Positions 1 through 13,115 of a DNA stretch of 64,000 nucleotides are shown here, in pieces. The notes beneath the pieces were generated by a model. The model worked only from the letters and a program-made list of their open reading frames with translations. It was not told where the DNA came from and did not search any database. The translations under genes were made by a program, and so were the position numbers. Every line of letters begins with the position of its first letter. Position 1 is the first letter of the stretch. The stretch comes from Sisyra terminalis (taxonomy: Eukaryota > Arthropoda > Insecta > Neuroptera > Sisyridae), in NCBI GenBank assembly GCA_958496175.1, contig OY292278.1, positions 15,996,001 to 16,060,000 on the forward strand. Reading direction: 5' to 3'.

Positions 1-27
1 ATAAAGTAGCTTCCAGGAAGAGGATCT

Positions 28-410
28 GGTCTTTTAATGGAAAAAAAATTAAATTATACCAAACAATAATAAAGCCAATTTGGATATATTGGTTGGAACT
101 TTGGGGATGTGCTAAAGTATTAAACAACAATATCATTCAAATATCACAATCGAAAATCTTACGATCCCTAGCTATGGTACCTAGGTACATTAGCAACCAA
201 ACATTGAATGATGACCCAACATACCTTTCGTAAAAGACTTAATCAAGGAATAAAGCATTAAACATATGGAATGATACAATTAACACGAAAATATAGTAAT
301 TGAGGAACTGCTTAAACATCCATTGATACAAAGCAGATTAAAAAGAACATGTCCTGGGGATTTAAGAAAATGATCCCCAGAAAGAAATGAGTTAGGAATA
401 CTATGACAAG
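28..410 (+). pseudogene. Jockey-like non-LTR retrotransposon, reverse transcriptase C-terminal relic
   Basis: Reading + strand from about base 48 gives a stretch containing KPIWIYWLELWGCAK, then SQSKILRSLAMVPRYISN, then LNDDP. This is the signature after the RT domain of Jockey-clade elements (K-P-x-W-x-Y-x-x-x-L-W-G, followed by Q-S-K-x-L-R and P-x-Y-x-S-N). After a stop and frameshift near 230 the match resumes at about 302 with EELLKHPLIQSRLKR, the usual last block. Everything upstream (endonuclease, RT catalytic core) is outside the window or lost. The stops make it dead; the family call rests on motif memory, not an alignment. Confidence 0.7.
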
Positions 411-941
411 TCTGGATGGTGACCAATTTTGACCGACACTTTAGTTTATTTTTATATTATTTTTTCATTGTTAGTTTTTTTTTTTTCTTTTTTTTTTGTG
501 CCACTATAATTTATTTTTGTATGGTTTTAAAATGTCATTATTATACCAAAAAATTCCCAAAAACTCAATGTTTTGTAGGCCACAAAATGACAAATAAATA
601 ATACAACTAAAAAAATATCTACATTGGCCAGTTGTGGTTTGTTAAATTTATATTCAAGCATTAATTAAAATAAACAAAAAAATCACTTTCAAAAATCCCC
701 CATTGGAGCCTTATTGTATACGTGTGAACTCCAAAGATAGTTTCTCCAGAAATTCTTTTTTTTTTGCTTCTAATACTTATAAGAATAGTAATTCGTCAAT
801 TATTTTTTTAATATTATTTTTTATGCTTAAGATAAAAGCTGGATGGGAACGTACACCTTAAACACAATCCTGAATCAATAAATCGTTAAGGATATTGTAA
901 AATTTAAATTTTAGAGTTTAGATGGTTACTTCTTTATTATA

Positions 942-1874
942 AAGGATGTTTCAATAAGAGCGCAATATTTTAGTATTCAATAAAACATAGTTTTCTGTAG
1001 CAAAGTATTGAAATATTTTTTGATTTAGAAAATATATATTTGGGAATTATGTATGAAACAATTTTTTTTAAATGGCCCCCACGGCTTTGCTGGCATTTGC
1101 ATACCCTTGTGACGAAATTTTCACTAACATTTTTGAATACATGTGGTGATATTTCATTGATACAGCATCTAATTTCGGTTCTCAATACTTTGATGATTGC
1201 AGGCTTATTGGCATAAATCTGTAACTTCAGATAATCCTATAGCCAGAAATCTAAAGGCGTTAAATCGCAAGAGAGTAGAGACCAATTATGATCACCAAAT
1301 CGGGAAATGACACGACCCGGAGCAAACTCGTGCAAGATCGTAAATATTTCACGGGTAATATAGTTTGTGGCACCGTCTTGCTGAAACCACATGTCAAGAT
1401 CAATAGCTTCCAAATGAGGCACAAGAAACTGTTATCATATCACGATAACGTTCGCCATTCACCGTTATTGCATTGCCTTCTTCGTTTTCGAAAAAAAAAC
1501 GGTCCAATTATTCTTCCAGATCATAATTCACACCATAAAGTAACCCGTTGTGGATGTATTGTTTTCGATAAATCATTCGTGGATTTTTTTAACTCCAAAT
1601 GCGACAGTTTTGCCTATTCATGAAGCCATCGAGGTGAAAATGGCCTCATTACTGAAAATTATTTTGTTTGCAAAATCAGCAGGTTGTTCAAGGATCCAAT
1701 TGGGAAATTCTCTTCGCTGTTTAAGGTCTACTGTCGCATTTTTACTAACTCCCATCTGTCTACTTTAGATTTTTCACGTCAATCATGTAACATTATGACC
1801 GTTAAAATGGCGCGCAATTTAAATCTTGGGCTTTATTATTGGGTATTAAAATTGGGTATTATTGAAATACCCTT
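942..1874 (-). mobile_element. Tc1/mariner-superfamily transposon, about 0.93 kb, decayed
   Basis: The left end AAGGATGTTTCAATAAGAG and the right end ATTATTGAAATACCCTT are imperfect inverted repeats, each next to a TA that fits a TA target duplication (940-941 and 1875-1876). The interior encodes a broken transposase on the minus strand. Length is shorter than an intact element (about 1.2-1.3 kb), so the N-terminal DNA-binding part is probably missing. Confidence 0.75.
1035..1757 (-). pseudogene. Tc1/mariner-like (DDE) transposase pseudogene
   Basis: Minus-strand frames give, in order: ANKIIFSNEAIF (canonical FSDEAHF, the first catalytic Asp apparently changed to Asn); QRVTLWCELWSGRIIGP; MWFQQDGAT with the second catalytic Asp; then GDHNWSLLSCDLTPLDFWL, where the LTPLDFW block carries the last catalytic position; then NKPAIIKVLRTEIRCCINEI and FVTRVCKCQQSRGGHLKKIV at the C-terminus. 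These blocks are typical of a transposase lineage abundant in arthropods, usually annotated as a mariner-type element. Frames change near 1240 and near 1430-1550, so no protein is made. Host: the TIR element at 942-1874. Confidence 0.8.
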
Positions 1875-1910
1875 TAAAATATCTAATATTTAGAGGAACA
1901 ATAACAATAA

Positions 1911-2135
1911 GGCTCAAGTATACTTTAGCACACCCACAATCTGGCAACGTTACATTTGCGACTTTGTTTTTAATTTAATTTGCGATATTTTTGTTAATTC
2001 AATTCTAATATGGAATAATTCTCTCTTTTGTGGCTAAATTTTCATTATGAATCGATTAAATCGCGAATTAAATTAAAATCAAAGTCTAAAATGCATCGTT
2101 GCCAGATTGTGGGTGTGCTAAAGTACACTTGAGCC
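1911..2135. mobile_element. Palindromic MITE (225 bp) with near-exact 8-bp target duplication
   Basis: The ends GGCTCAAGTATACTTTAGC and its near-perfect reverse complement at 2113-2135 begin arms of roughly 80 bp, including the box CACACCCACAATCTGGCAAC and an AATTTAATTTGCGAT stretch. Flanks are AACAATAA (1903-1910) and AACAATAG (2136-2143), a 7/8 match consistent with an 8-bp target duplication as made by hAT-type transposases. No coding capacity. Related cassettes occur at 13.1-13.9, 14.5, 18.5, 45.5 and 54.6 kb. Confidence 0.8.
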
Positions 2136-2143
2136 AACAATAG

Positions 2144-3940
2144 TATAAAAGTATAATTACCTACTTATTAGTCATTTAAGAGTTCTTAAATTCAAAATTT
2201 CAAAAGCAAATGTAAATTAATTCTTAGTACTTCTTGAAGAGAAAAAATCTCAAAAAACAAATTCACAAAATGCATTTTGATTTAATCAAATAATACGTTA
2301 AAACCTCAAATATTTGTATTTCTCCTGAAAAACCAAAGATTCAAAATAAATAAGACAAACAGAGCTTTTGCCTCCCACCCACAAACCTAACTGATCTTTT
2401 TTGATGTGAGATTTTTACTTTCTAAAAAACCAAAGCTTAGCTTTCACTATAGAAATCATCAAAGGTTGGTGTTTACTTTAATCAATAGTCTCGATAACGA
2501 TACAAAGCTGATTTACCGAACGAAAACGTTGAGTCTACATGAGAAAAATAACTGGAAAAGAAAACTATATGTAGTTTTTGTTTAATGTTTTTCTCTTCAT
2601 ATTGTCGACGTATTTCCCACACAAAAATGTTATCACTGCGAAAATGTCTCTCGTATTTATAATTTTCATTTTATAATTACGAACAAAATGAATATTATTG
2701 CAAACTTATCGAAACATTTTCCATTGTAAATATTTAATATATGCCATTCTGTATTAATAATTAAATATTTTTAAAACTCTACGCTATTTTATCCATTCCT
2801 GTCGTGTTTTTTTTTCTGTTTGTTATTTCTAATTTGATCCCATTCTGCAATATGAACGTAACCGAATCCTGCATCGAGGACATTAGTTTGCCCTCGACAC
2901 ACTTCCTATTCCTGTTACGAGTGTCTTTTATTTCAAAAACGTTCAACAGGGATTAATTTATAATCGTTTTCATTAAACATAGTAATTACAGCGCGCAATT
3001 CTATTTTTATCATTCGACTCGATTTTTCTTTTGCGTTTTCAATAATGAAAACTGAAATAAGAAATAAAAATTGACCGAATTCAGTGCTGTGGAAAGGTTG
3101 ATAAGACAAATTAATGAACCGTCAACGTGTAATTTGGTTAATTACGAGGAATACGGTTTCAAATTATTATTTTTAGGTTGGAGAACTAAGAGGGTTTAAG
3201 CGTGGGCATTTATCCGCATTTAAGCTCATCTTAAAGTATTAGGAGAGCTTTAATTGCGAAACATTGTTTTGATGTTGTATTGTTGTTTAAAGTGTACGTA
3301 AATTCCTAGAAATATTGGGCAATGGAGCTTTAAAAATGCTTTAATTTTTAATGAAAATGTGAAGCATAAATACATCTATATTATTTTCATAATTTGTCTT
3401 CGATATTTTGTTGAGAATTATGAGATTTATTCGTCTACAAAAAAATATTTTAACTCTTTTTTCATGTTTCATGATTTTTTTCCAAACATATGAAACTGTC
3501 ATATTAAAACCGCAAAAAACCCAATAATTTTGATAAGGATATTTAAAAGTAATGGTTGTATATATTTTATCACCATTACCTACTCCATAATATCAAATAT
3601 TTTCAAGTGATAGAGCAAATATTCAAGTTCACTACTAATCATCATTACTGTGATAGATTTCAAAATAAGTTCAGTTTTTAAAATAAAAATAGGTATATTA
3701 TTTAGCGAAAAGGTTTTCTAGCACCAGAAGCTGGATTGCTTTTAACTTTAAAGTTTCGTATTTATATTCTTTGGAAAGATAAAATTTATTTACTAATTTT
3801 TTTAACTATCATTATGATGACTTATTTATTAAATATTGAAGAAAAAAAACCGTAAAAAAATTAGGAAAAAGACTAAATTTTCCGATTTCTAATTTTTAAT
3901 TTACTAACCAACTATACCTATAATAAAAACAAAAATAACG
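2144..3940. other. AT-rich non-coding stretch, no gene recognised
   Basis: No ORF with coding character and no repeat I can name. A slightly GC-richer patch at about 2800-2960 contains a short open frame (MNVTESCIEDISLPSTHF) without splice or family support; it may be conserved non-coding DNA or chance. Confidence 0.4.
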
Positions 3941-4130
3941 CCTTTTGATGGCCAAATGGTCAAGGTGACAGCTCCAAAACTGGTAAGTATTGGGTACGAC
4001 CCACGACCCAAGCAAATTTTTGATATTTTTCACTAACGGATATTAAGTAACCCTAAAGTCATCACATAGCAATCACTACTATGTTACATAGCAGTTATGG
4101 AGTGATCTGATACTACTTGATGACCACTGA
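3941..4130 (+). repeat. tRNA-derived SINE, copy 1
   Basis: A box-A-like TGGTCAAGGTGACAGC is followed about 35 bp later by a degenerate box B (TTGGGTACGACCC), then a body with TTTTTCACTAACGGATATTA and AACCCTAAAGTC. The same order is seen at 34.1 kb, where box B is the textbook GGTTCGAATC, and at 51.4 kb. This is the layout of a Pol III-promoted SINE with a tRNA-like head. This copy has lost the box B consensus and has a diverged tail. Confidence 0.65.
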
Positions 4131-4602
4131 GGAAGATTGCTTGGCAATCAAAATACGTATCTGGGCAATACGTCAAGAAAACATCTTTTTAAACTTTAGT
4201 ACAAATTTATTTTTATGGTGTATTTTACGTATTACATAGACAAATATAAAGTGATTTTTTACACAGGATGTATAAATAAGAGAATGATGGTACTATACAA
4301 TTAGGAGAGCACTTAATTTATCAGAATATTAATGTTAGTGCTATTCAAACAATTACTTTATTCAAATTTTGGCTAACCTCCCCCCATTATGTACCCCTGT
4401 GTTTTGGGATTTGTTATACTTTTTTCCACTGCGAATTGCTTTTGATTAGCTGCGGAATAAAAAACTGACAATGTAATAGTTATGAATAGATATTACAAAC
4501 GCCATATTGCTTGTTATTTATAAGAAATTTGTTTAGCTAGAATCGTAGTAAAAAACAAGTATTTGGTATTACAAAAATTGAACAATTAAGATCGGTATTT
4601 AT

Positions 4603-5559
4603 TGGACTGGGCCAAAAAATCGACTATTTTTTTTTTTCAGAAAAATATATCGAAAATATTGTTAAGGTGACAAAAAAATTTATCGGGAAGGTTTGAGCCC
4701 TCAATATTAATATTAAGAGGTCTACCATCTTTAATTTCGACCTTTTATTTGTGCTTTCATTTTTGCTTCAATGCTGTCAAACTATCAAGGTAAAAAATTC
4801 ATCTGCCCATATATTTATAGAAAATTAAATTCCCTACAAAAAACGTTTCTGTGAAAATTTTTGGCAGACACGCCATTTCCAAATAATCAAGCTTTAAACA
4901 TTGATATCATTTTTATATTTATCTTCTTTATTTCGGAATTTTGTAACTAATGAACAGAATAGATATAAACAATATCGATTCTTGAAGGAAATTTAATTTA
5001 CAAAAAATGTTTCTTAAGGTTTTTACATAAAATCACTTTTTCAAAAGTTATTTACAATTAAAGTTGAAGAAAAAATTAAATAATTGTTTTTTTCGTTGTT
5101 GAACCAATTTTGAAAGAGTGATTTTATATAAAAAAGTTAAGACACCTTTTTTGTAGAGCATTAAATTCCCTTCACGAATCTATATTGTACATTTCTATAT
5201 ATTTATTTCTTCGTAAGTTACAAAATTCCAAAATAAAGAAGATAAATCTAATAATTATATCAATGTTTAAAGTTGGATAATTCGGAAACGGCGTGTCTGC
5301 CCAAAATTTTCAATGAGACGTTTTTTGTAGGGAATTGATTTTTCTATAGATATATTTGTAGATGAATTTTTTCACCTTGATAATTTGACAATATTGACGT
5401 AAAAATGAAAGGAAAAATAAAAAATCGAAATTAAAGATGATAAACCTTTTAATATTAATATTAAGGGCTCAAACCTTCCCAATATTTTTTTTGTCATCTT
5501 TAATAATATTTTTGATGTAATTTTCAAAAAAAAAAAGTTGATTGTTTAAGTCTAGTCTA
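4603..5559. mobile_element. Large palindromic element, 957 bp (palindrome family, copy 1)
   Basis: Two arms of about 470 bp read as reverse complements around a centre near 5075. Matching landmarks are GGGAAGGTTTGAGCCC (left, 4684) against GGGCTCAAACCTTCCC (right, 5465), AGACACGCC against GGCGTGTCT, and ATTTATCTTCTTTATTT against its complement. Flanks GTATTTAT (4595-4602) and GTATTTTA (5560-5567) look like a diverged 8-bp target duplication. No protein is encoded. The 32.16-33.13 kb element is a sister copy. Confidence 0.85.
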
Positions 5560-5574
5560 GTATTTTATATTTTT

Positions 5575-6790
5575 GTAAAGTCAGTTTTTTCCGATAAAAT
5601 TTTATCCAAAAGATAGAGAAAACATTTATATTTTCACTAACGAATAATGATATATGTAGGAAAAACGTCAATCTATTAAATAGTTATCATAAATATATGT
5701 TTTATCTGTCATTAAACGTGAAAGTATCAGCTAGAAAATATAAAAGCTTTTTTTATTTAAAAAAATTAAACTATATAACAAAACCTTGACTCTAAAAGAA
5801 AGTGGTATTTTATTTATTCATCGCGAATAATTGATTGACGAAAAATCAATTAATTTGTAGAGTGTAAACGTAAACGTGTTAAACCTCTTGTTAAATGATG
5901 AGAATAAATTACTATAATCAGATAAATGACGCCATTATCAGATTGTACAACTTTGTACCAAGGCAATATAAATAGCGCGTAGTTCTATGAAATCTGTTAA
6001 CTTTCCAAAAGCTTTTAATTTATCAATTTAATAAAACAAAAAACCACAATTTATAATAAACAATTATTCTGAAAAATGTAAGAATTTTCTTTTTCATATA
6101 TCCTTAATATTTTAATCAATAATTTTGATTTCTTTTAAAACCATTGAATAGTTTATATAGATTTGACAATAAAAACCATAGAATGTCAAAGTACTGTACA
6201 TTCCTTGTTTCATATTTGATACATGTTACTGTTGTTATATTTGGAAGTCAATTTAAACACGAATAGACAATTTATTTATTTTCCAATCGTTTTTCCAGTA
6301 AACATTGCAAAAATATGCAGTTTTGGAAAAGAACCGAAGTATTTATGATAACGGGGTAATTCGGATCAGTTGGGAAGATCAAGGTTGACATAGTTGCAAA
6401 ACTACTTTATTGTTTGTTATATGCTCTTGAAACTTTCAAGGTAATGTAAGGAAAAATATGAATTACGAGCTTTCGACCAAAGGGTACCACAAGTAGGTTG
6501 AAGTGCTAATTAAAATTTTAGCACGCAACTCGTCAAATCTTCTGTCACCTTCAATAGCTTTTCTTTTTCATGGAAATTTTAAAAAAAAATCAAAGTTTTC
6601 AAGTATCTTTAAAAACAAACAAGACGGAAAACTTTTTCAAGTGAAAGTTTTAATAATCAATTTTATATGGAAAAAAGAAAATCACCAATTCGTTAAAATA
6701 TTTTCTTAAAGCTTCAAAAAAAGTTGTGAAAATATTTTAAAGTTTTTATATGATTTTATGACTCAATTTTCAAATGATTTAACTAATTTT
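5575..6790. other. AT-rich non-coding stretch
   Basis: Only short chance open frames. No repeat or exon recognised. Confidence 0.4.
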
Positions 6791-7671
6791 ATTTGTTACT
6801 AGCTGATCCCCGCGACTTCGTCTGCGTATCGTAAATGTAGATTATATTTTCTTTTTATTTTTTTAAAATTATGATCTTATTTTGATTATCATGATTATAG
6901 CAATTCGATTTCGCATATTTGGACGTTGTACACACAAAATTGTTGGAAACAAATTAAAATATTTTATATATTTTCAATAACAATAATTAATTTTCAAATT
7001 TTTCTAAATACTGAAGAAAAGTTAGTTTGGAAAATTTTATATTTTGATTGATAATGAAATATATGACAAATAATTGCTCCCTTAATGTTTTTCAGCAGAA
7101 TAAATAATTGCTCCAGGTCACAATCATTGGTTGATAAAAATAAGATTTTAAAAAGTTTGATTGTTGAAAAACAAACAAAACTTAAAAATTGCTTTTTTAG
7201 AATAAGTACTACATAAAATTTCATAATAATTTAGTGAAATGATGTTATTTAAACCGTTGTTATTAAAATTATATAACAAAAACAGAAACTTATTATTAAT
7301 TAATTATTTATTTATTAATTACACTTATTAAATTCAAAATTTAAATTGTTGATTAAATACACATTTTCTCATACAAACTAAGTCACCCCTTTTACTCTTT
7401 TAAGGTAGGAATTTTCAAAAAAAATTCTTATCAGATGTCTACTTCTTATAAGGAATATATTGAATATTAAAATTTCATCAGTCAAAGGGGATATATTAAT
7501 ACAGTTTTATATATGCACGGTTTTAAAAACGTATTTACTTTAAGTTTTATTACATTTATTATTATTACTACTACTACTATTACTTTTTTTTTGTTAATAT
7601 TTCAATATTGAGCACCTCTAAGAGTCTATTTACAACAATTTTGTAAAAAAATAAAAATTAAAAAAAAATTA

Positions 7672-7750
7672 CTGTAAGAATCGAACCCACGTCTTTATAT
7701 TTAGGAGGATAGAATATCAGATACGTAAGTCGTTACGCTATTAACATCAA
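7672..7750 (-). repeat. tRNA-like pseudogene / SINE head inside the interspersed repeat
   Basis: On the minus strand a TAGCGTAACGAC segment (box-A-like) precedes GTGGGTTCGATTCTTAC, a T-arm with a pairable 5-bp stem and the TTCGATT loop of box B. No anticodon arm can be folded convincingly, so this is a tRNA-derived relic and not a functional tRNA gene. Confidence 0.4.
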
Positions 7751-8065
7751 CTATGTGTTTTATATATAAAAAGGCTTATATTTCAAAGAGGCAATTTTTC
7801 AAAATTTAAATTGAATTTACGGTGCTTTTTATCAGTTCATTTAAAAATATTTTTACAGATTATTTTCTAACTTTTAATTACCTTTCCAATGATACATAAC
7901 TCACCTGTCTAGTGTAAAAATTTCTGTTTTCATCCCTAGGGAATACCTTCTCTTAATATTTTTTTGGATTGATAAGTAGCCTATAGTCTGTGGGAAATTG
8001 TGTTGTATCTTAATACCAAATTTCATAAAATTCGGTTGTTCCGTTCTTTAGTTAAATCGGGACAC

Positions 8066-8089
8066 ACAGACAGACAGACAGACAGACAA
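8066..8089 (+). repeat. CAGA microsatellite
   Basis: Several tandem CAGA units at the tail of the interspersed repeat; such runs are usual in this repeat class. Confidence 0.85.
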
Positions 8090-8209
8090 AAATTTTAAAA
8101 TGTTAAATATGGAATAAGGGCCTCTTGAAACAAATATTTACCCTAAAATTGGGTTCAAAATCGAAATGTACAGACAGACGCAAGAATTTTATCTATAAGT
8201 ATAGATTTA

Positions 8210-9150
8210 TTAAACATTATTTTTCTTCATTATTAGTTCTTACCTACCTAAGAAAAGTTCAATTTTACAAGATGTCTGTTGAAATTTCAATAAATTCTCA
8301 TTTCTTTCCTTCAATTTTCATTTTTACCTCTCCGATGGTTTACATAAACCTTTAAACATAAGAACAAATTTTTGGGGTTCCAGAAAATATTTATAGCATT
8401 CATTTTGTTAATTACTACTGTAACTATGTAAGGTAGTGTATTAAGGTTTAAAAAAAAGAAAAGAAAAGTTTTTTAAAGGAAGGGAAAGAAAAATTTTCAA
8501 TTTTCTTTTTTTGTTTTTAAAATTGCTTCGGCCCCGATATTGAATAACTTTTGTTCGTTCTGGAATTCTATATTCTTGTAAGAGATTCCTTGCGGAAGAT
8601 TGTTTGTCACCTACATCCGGGGGGTAGTATGCTAAATACATTCCAGGAAAAAATCCTTTTGCTTTTTTCTTCTAGAAGCGTTCAATGCATGTCGAAAATT
8701 ATCAGTGTTATGAATCATTTGGTGTTTTTCGATGATTGATAGTAAAAAGGGTCTATTTACTGTTATAATGCATAAAGACTTTTTCCCTAAATGAGCCTTT
8801 ATTTCTCTTGAAAAGTTATATGTAGTTACTTGACTTATCAACTTTATTATTTTATTAAATATAAAATGTCAGCAGAAGTCGTCAAACTAATAAATTTTTC
8901 CAATTAAAAAACTTTTAAAAATAACTGTAAGGTTTTCTTGCGGTAGTTGTCATTACTACAGAAAAGTCCTAGTTTTCTTATGATAGAAAAAAGACGAGAT
9001 AACAGAGGTCAAAGAAATTTTTATAAATATTTAATATGTAATTTTTTATGCGATATGTATCAAAAATCGTTCAATAACAAAAAAAAAAAGCAATAAATTG
9101 GATAGTTAGAGCTATGAAAAACTATGAAAAGAGTTGCTAATCTCTATGTG
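8210..9150. other. Non-coding, no feature recognised
   Basis: Several open frames of 60-80 codons on both strands overlap one another and have the composition of the background. I see no motif in them. Confidence 0.4.
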
Positions 9151-9169
9151 GAGTGTAAAATTATATTAA

Positions 9170-9440
9170 CATTAATTAGAAACCTAAATCCTGAAGAAAT
9201 AAGAAAAAAGTATTTGGAAAGTTTTAAGATGTGATGCTGAAGAAGAATAAGAATATTTAAAAGGACGGTTCGGGTCACAAACGTGGAAATGTTGAAAAGA
9301 ATCACCAAACAAAGAACTTTCATTAAAATGGAGACCACAAGTAAACCTAAGTGAATAGGATACATTTTCAGAGAAAAAATCATCCTACTTAATGCTGTAG
9401 AAGAGAAACAAAAAAGCTCTTCCGAAAATTGAAGAAATCG
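9170..9440 (+). pseudogene. Non-LTR reverse transcriptase C-terminal scrap
   Basis: In shifting + frames: KKYLESFKM, RRIRIFKRTVRVTNVEMLKR, TKQRTFIKM, then FREKIILLNAVEE. These match the order found after the RT domain of CR1/RTE-type elements (K-R-x-E-A-F-E-M-W..RR-x-L-x-I-x-W-T-x-x-V-x-N-x-E-V-L-R-R, then a G-x-x-x-R block). Stops interrupt it every 10-30 codons. The same block appears at 18.2 kb and, much better preserved, at 46.6 kb. Confidence 0.5.
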
Positions 9441-9449
9441 GATTGAAAT

Positions 9450-12400
9450 TCTGGATTTATCGAAAAAGATAATAAACTATCCCAATTTTCAAGAATCTTG
9501 TCAAAAATAAACAAAGTTTTAAAGGAAGTTCAACCACGCGGGAACCAAAACATTTGGCAGAAAATCGAAATTAGCACCAAAATTAAAGCGAATGAAAATA
9601 AAATAAAATTTTGGTTTTTTCTTATCATACATTTTCCTTTAAATCTTCAAAACTAAAGGGTAATCAGTTAAAAAAGCTTACAGTTATAACACAATTTCAA
9701 CATATAATGTTATACACAATATAATGTTATATTGTCTATAATTATAGCATTTAGTTAGTTTTATTTTAATCTGTTCTAAAACTAAACCTGATTAAAAACA
9801 TTGTTCTGAAACTTTTCCAATGTCTATTCAATTACACGAGTGATTCATCGATAATGTTAAAACTTGTTGGCTCATTAAAAACTTCCACTTTATGCGCCAT
9901 TCAATTCCAGGAAAGAATGGAAATAATTAGCATTTGATTTCTATTGAAATCCATATGCTCAAGTTAAGCTCTTCCCTATCGTTTACCCAAAGGTAAAAAA
10001 GATGAAGAAAATACATTCTAGTATTTATAGAACTATGGAGATACAGCTATTTTATTTCAATAGGAAAAAAAATCCTCTCTACTCCATTGACTCCAACTTT
10101 TACTTATAGTAGGTAGCGAAATATTTCCATGTACAAATGTCCGAATTAAAGAATAAAATAAAAATCAAGAAGCGTTACTAATAAAAAAAAGACTAATAAT
10201 TTCTCCTCTTTATCAAAGTTTTTTTTTTCAAAATTTAATTTATAAAACCAAATTAAAAATTTGTCTCATAAAAAAATCTTTGAAATATTTTTGATGAAGA
10301 TAAATATCAACAAAAATATTGCACTATTTTACTGCTATGCCATCTTGAATGTTGAACTCACATTGATCAATCGTTTCTTCCTTCACAAACTGTAAAAGCT
10401 CACAATAGCTCATGGAAAAACAAATAACAGCAATATCTGTAGAATTTGTTCCATATCTGAAATTTCAGTTCCGTAATAGTTAAATAGATGGCAGTGCAAT
10501 CTGAGGGAAATAATCAATAATATTTTTCCACCAGAAATTGGAATAGTTGGAACAGTTGGAATATGTGAGAAACATTGGAAAATTACCGTTTAAAAGAAAA
10601 ATTAAAAAAATTGTTCGTTGAAATATTGTTGTATTATCAAAGAAAACTTTAAGGTTTAAGTTAAGAAAAATCTAATCATACAATTAAAAAAAACATAAAT
10701 AAAGACAATTTTTAAACACATCAAAGTTAAAGCTCAATGTGAAGCTTTGACTGTCTTTTGTATAGTTTCAAATAAATCCAATAGATGGCGGAAGTAAAAC
10801 TATCAGAAAACATTTCTTTTCAAAAGCTTTTAGCGATCTTTTAATACATTGAGATTATTGTGTATGTAAGGTATATTTGGTAGTAGAGGCAAGTTAATGA
10901 ACTATATTTTTTTCAAATGTAAGGTTGAATAAACTATTAATCTTTTGTATTTATTTATTTAATAAGTTTTCGTAAACAGTATCTGTAAAAACTACGAATA
11001 TACGTTACAAGCGTTCCAAAATCATGGAATTAAAGGGTTGTTAGACAAGCTAATTCTTGGAGTATTTAAGAGATTTAATACTTCTCAAAGTTTAAATCCA
11101 AATAACCGAAAAGCAACCAAAAAGTTATTTTTTTAATGTACAGAAAGTTAGTTTTGATTAAATGGAAGTTTAACATAACTTTTTCGTGATAACTTATGGC
11201 GTAAATAACCCTTAGTTTAGCTTAAACTTAAAAGATTTTTTTTTGAATGATAGTAATATAACTATTAATAAATTTCGCATATTTGTTTTTAGTAATATAA
11301 CCACATTTAATCATTATAAAATTTTAATTTTATCATCTTAATTGTTTAAATAAAGCTTGCAAATTAATATATAGAAGATATTCATTAGAGAAAATAAATT
11401 AACTGGAAATATAAATAAACGATAATTATTTGTTATTTGCTAAATGGTTTTCATTTTCATTGCCCAAATTCCGGGAGATGAAAATTAGTTAAATAGCATT
11501 ATTAGGATATTGTATTCTATGGTTAAACCATGATCTACTTTATTCGACGTATTAGATTAACCCCACAAGCACTTGTTAGATTTTAACCTTGTTTAGAACA
11601 AAATTTACATACTATAACCTTCTAAAACCTTTGAATGTACCAATAAAAAATGTTTTTAAAACACAATCAATTTAAAGTTAAACTCAATGGTGTTATATCT
11701 AAATAAGCTTGGCATAAATAACCGAAAAAAACACCTTGTTTCTTATACAAAAAAATCCTATTACCTACTGAAAATTTTTAATTTTATCCGGAAAGAAAAT
11801 CGTTTTAAGACCAAGTATGATTGTTTAGATTTTTTTTTGCAATAACAGCATTAATTTCTATTAATGCAAAGAAATTAACTTATAAATCCTGCGTTAACAA
11901 TAAGAGTAAAATGTTTTCAAATTATCCATTCAAAATATTCTGAATAGTTTAAAGCATTATTACTTGAAAAGTAGATTTAAGAAAAAAGGAAATAATATGA
12001 CTATCTTTAGAAATGATTAGTATAGTCAATTTAATTGAAAAATAAAAGCTGTCCCCAAAAGTAGTGGAAAGCAGAAATGGTACGAATTTGAAGATAAAAA
12101 GATCTTCATTGCTTTTTCTGTGTCACACCTTTAATTAGTTATTAATTTAATTAATTAGCCAATCACAAAAGCGTTTACGAATAAGGTTTATTTTATTTTT
12201 TCAAACTATGTTCCACCAATTCGACCATTTTGTTACTTTAACATATGATAGCTTACTAATTAACATATAAAATATATTTTTTGGTACCTTTTAGAGGTTG
12301 TTATAAGTAATCATCTCAAAAAATATACTTCTCGTTTTTCACAGGTTCTTATATTGCAAAATTCTAAGAAAATAACATTATAACAAGGCAATTGAAAGTT

Positions 12401-12725
12401 ATGTATAGTTTCGATTTTATGAAAATATCTTCAATGGGTACTGAGAAAAGAAAATACGTCAAGGGTTGTCATCCCCATTATTGCCTAACTATAAGGATAA
12501 GAGGTGTGAGATTTAGTATATGGCTATTTTAGATGGAAAGCAATAAAATCAAGGTAAGATCTCTTCATTAAACGTAAGTGCAATTTTCAAATGCTAAATC
12601 AGCTAGATCCTTGATATATTAAAAATAAAGTTTCTAACAATACAAACTATAGTTTTTTTGTGGCTAATTTTCAAGAATTGTTTTAAGGTCGAACATAATA
12701 ATTGTTTAAAATTTTACACCTTTCA
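9450..12725. other. AT-rich intergenic, no gene recognised
   Basis: About 3.3 kb with no open frame above background and no repeat I can name. A short local inverted repeat around ATAATGTTATA lies at about 9705-9735. Confidence 0.4.
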
Positions 12726-12950
12726 TGTAATCCCTGGCCATATTAATAGACGCACTATAGGTTTTGAATAAAATCTGAAGTTAGAGCTATTTTATTTTGG
12801 GTCCATATTTTTAATTGGGATTAACTTTCCTGAACAAATTTTATTTAATACGCTTTTTACCATCTAGCGTGATTACAAATCATGGAAACTAAAAATAAAT
12901 TTAAATAATAATAAATAAATTTTTAAATAATAAATAATTTGAAATATTTC

Positions 12951-13115
12951 AAAAAAGCTTAAAAAAGAATACCACTATAGTAGACTTTAAAAGATGTCAA
13001 AGTAACAGTTAAACGCTTTTGCTTACAAGTACGCGTGTGCAATAAAAACAAAGAGATCCGAAAATGAGAAAGAGAACAAATATGAATTTAATTTGACAAA
13101 GCGCCCGGGAAAGTA
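12951..13115 (+). repeat. Left arm of the inner inverted repeat
   Basis: Runs from AAAAAAGCTTAAAAAAGAAT through CTTTTGCTTACAAGTACGCG to GACAAAGCGCCCGGGAAA. It is complementary, with scattered mismatches, to 13943-14108. Confidence 0.85.

Larger units (their letters stand above)
6798..8206 (+). repeat. Widespread insect interspersed repeat (about 1.4 kb)
   Basis: Begins with ACTAGCTGATCCCCGCGACT and ends with a CAGACAGACAGA run followed by ATCTATAAGTATAGAT. Before the run come GATAAGTAGCCTATAGTCTG and CCAAATTTCATAAAATTCGG. These head and tail phrases recur across insect genomes in one class of non-coding interspersed repeats whose parent element I cannot name with certainty. Between head and tail the sequence is AT-rich filler, including a tRNA-like piece at 7672-7750. 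Confidence 0.6.

Noticed and set aside
416..601. 61-codon + frame after the Jockey relic
   Set aside because: Phe-rich translation of a T-tract in AT-rich DNA; no motif.
1288..1893. Overlapping + strand frames of 69-111 codons
   Set aside because: They are opposite-strand shadows of the mariner-superfamily transposase relic.
7672..7750. Functional tRNA gene
   Set aside because: Only a T-arm and a weak D-box can be drawn; no anticodon arm or acceptor stem pairs.
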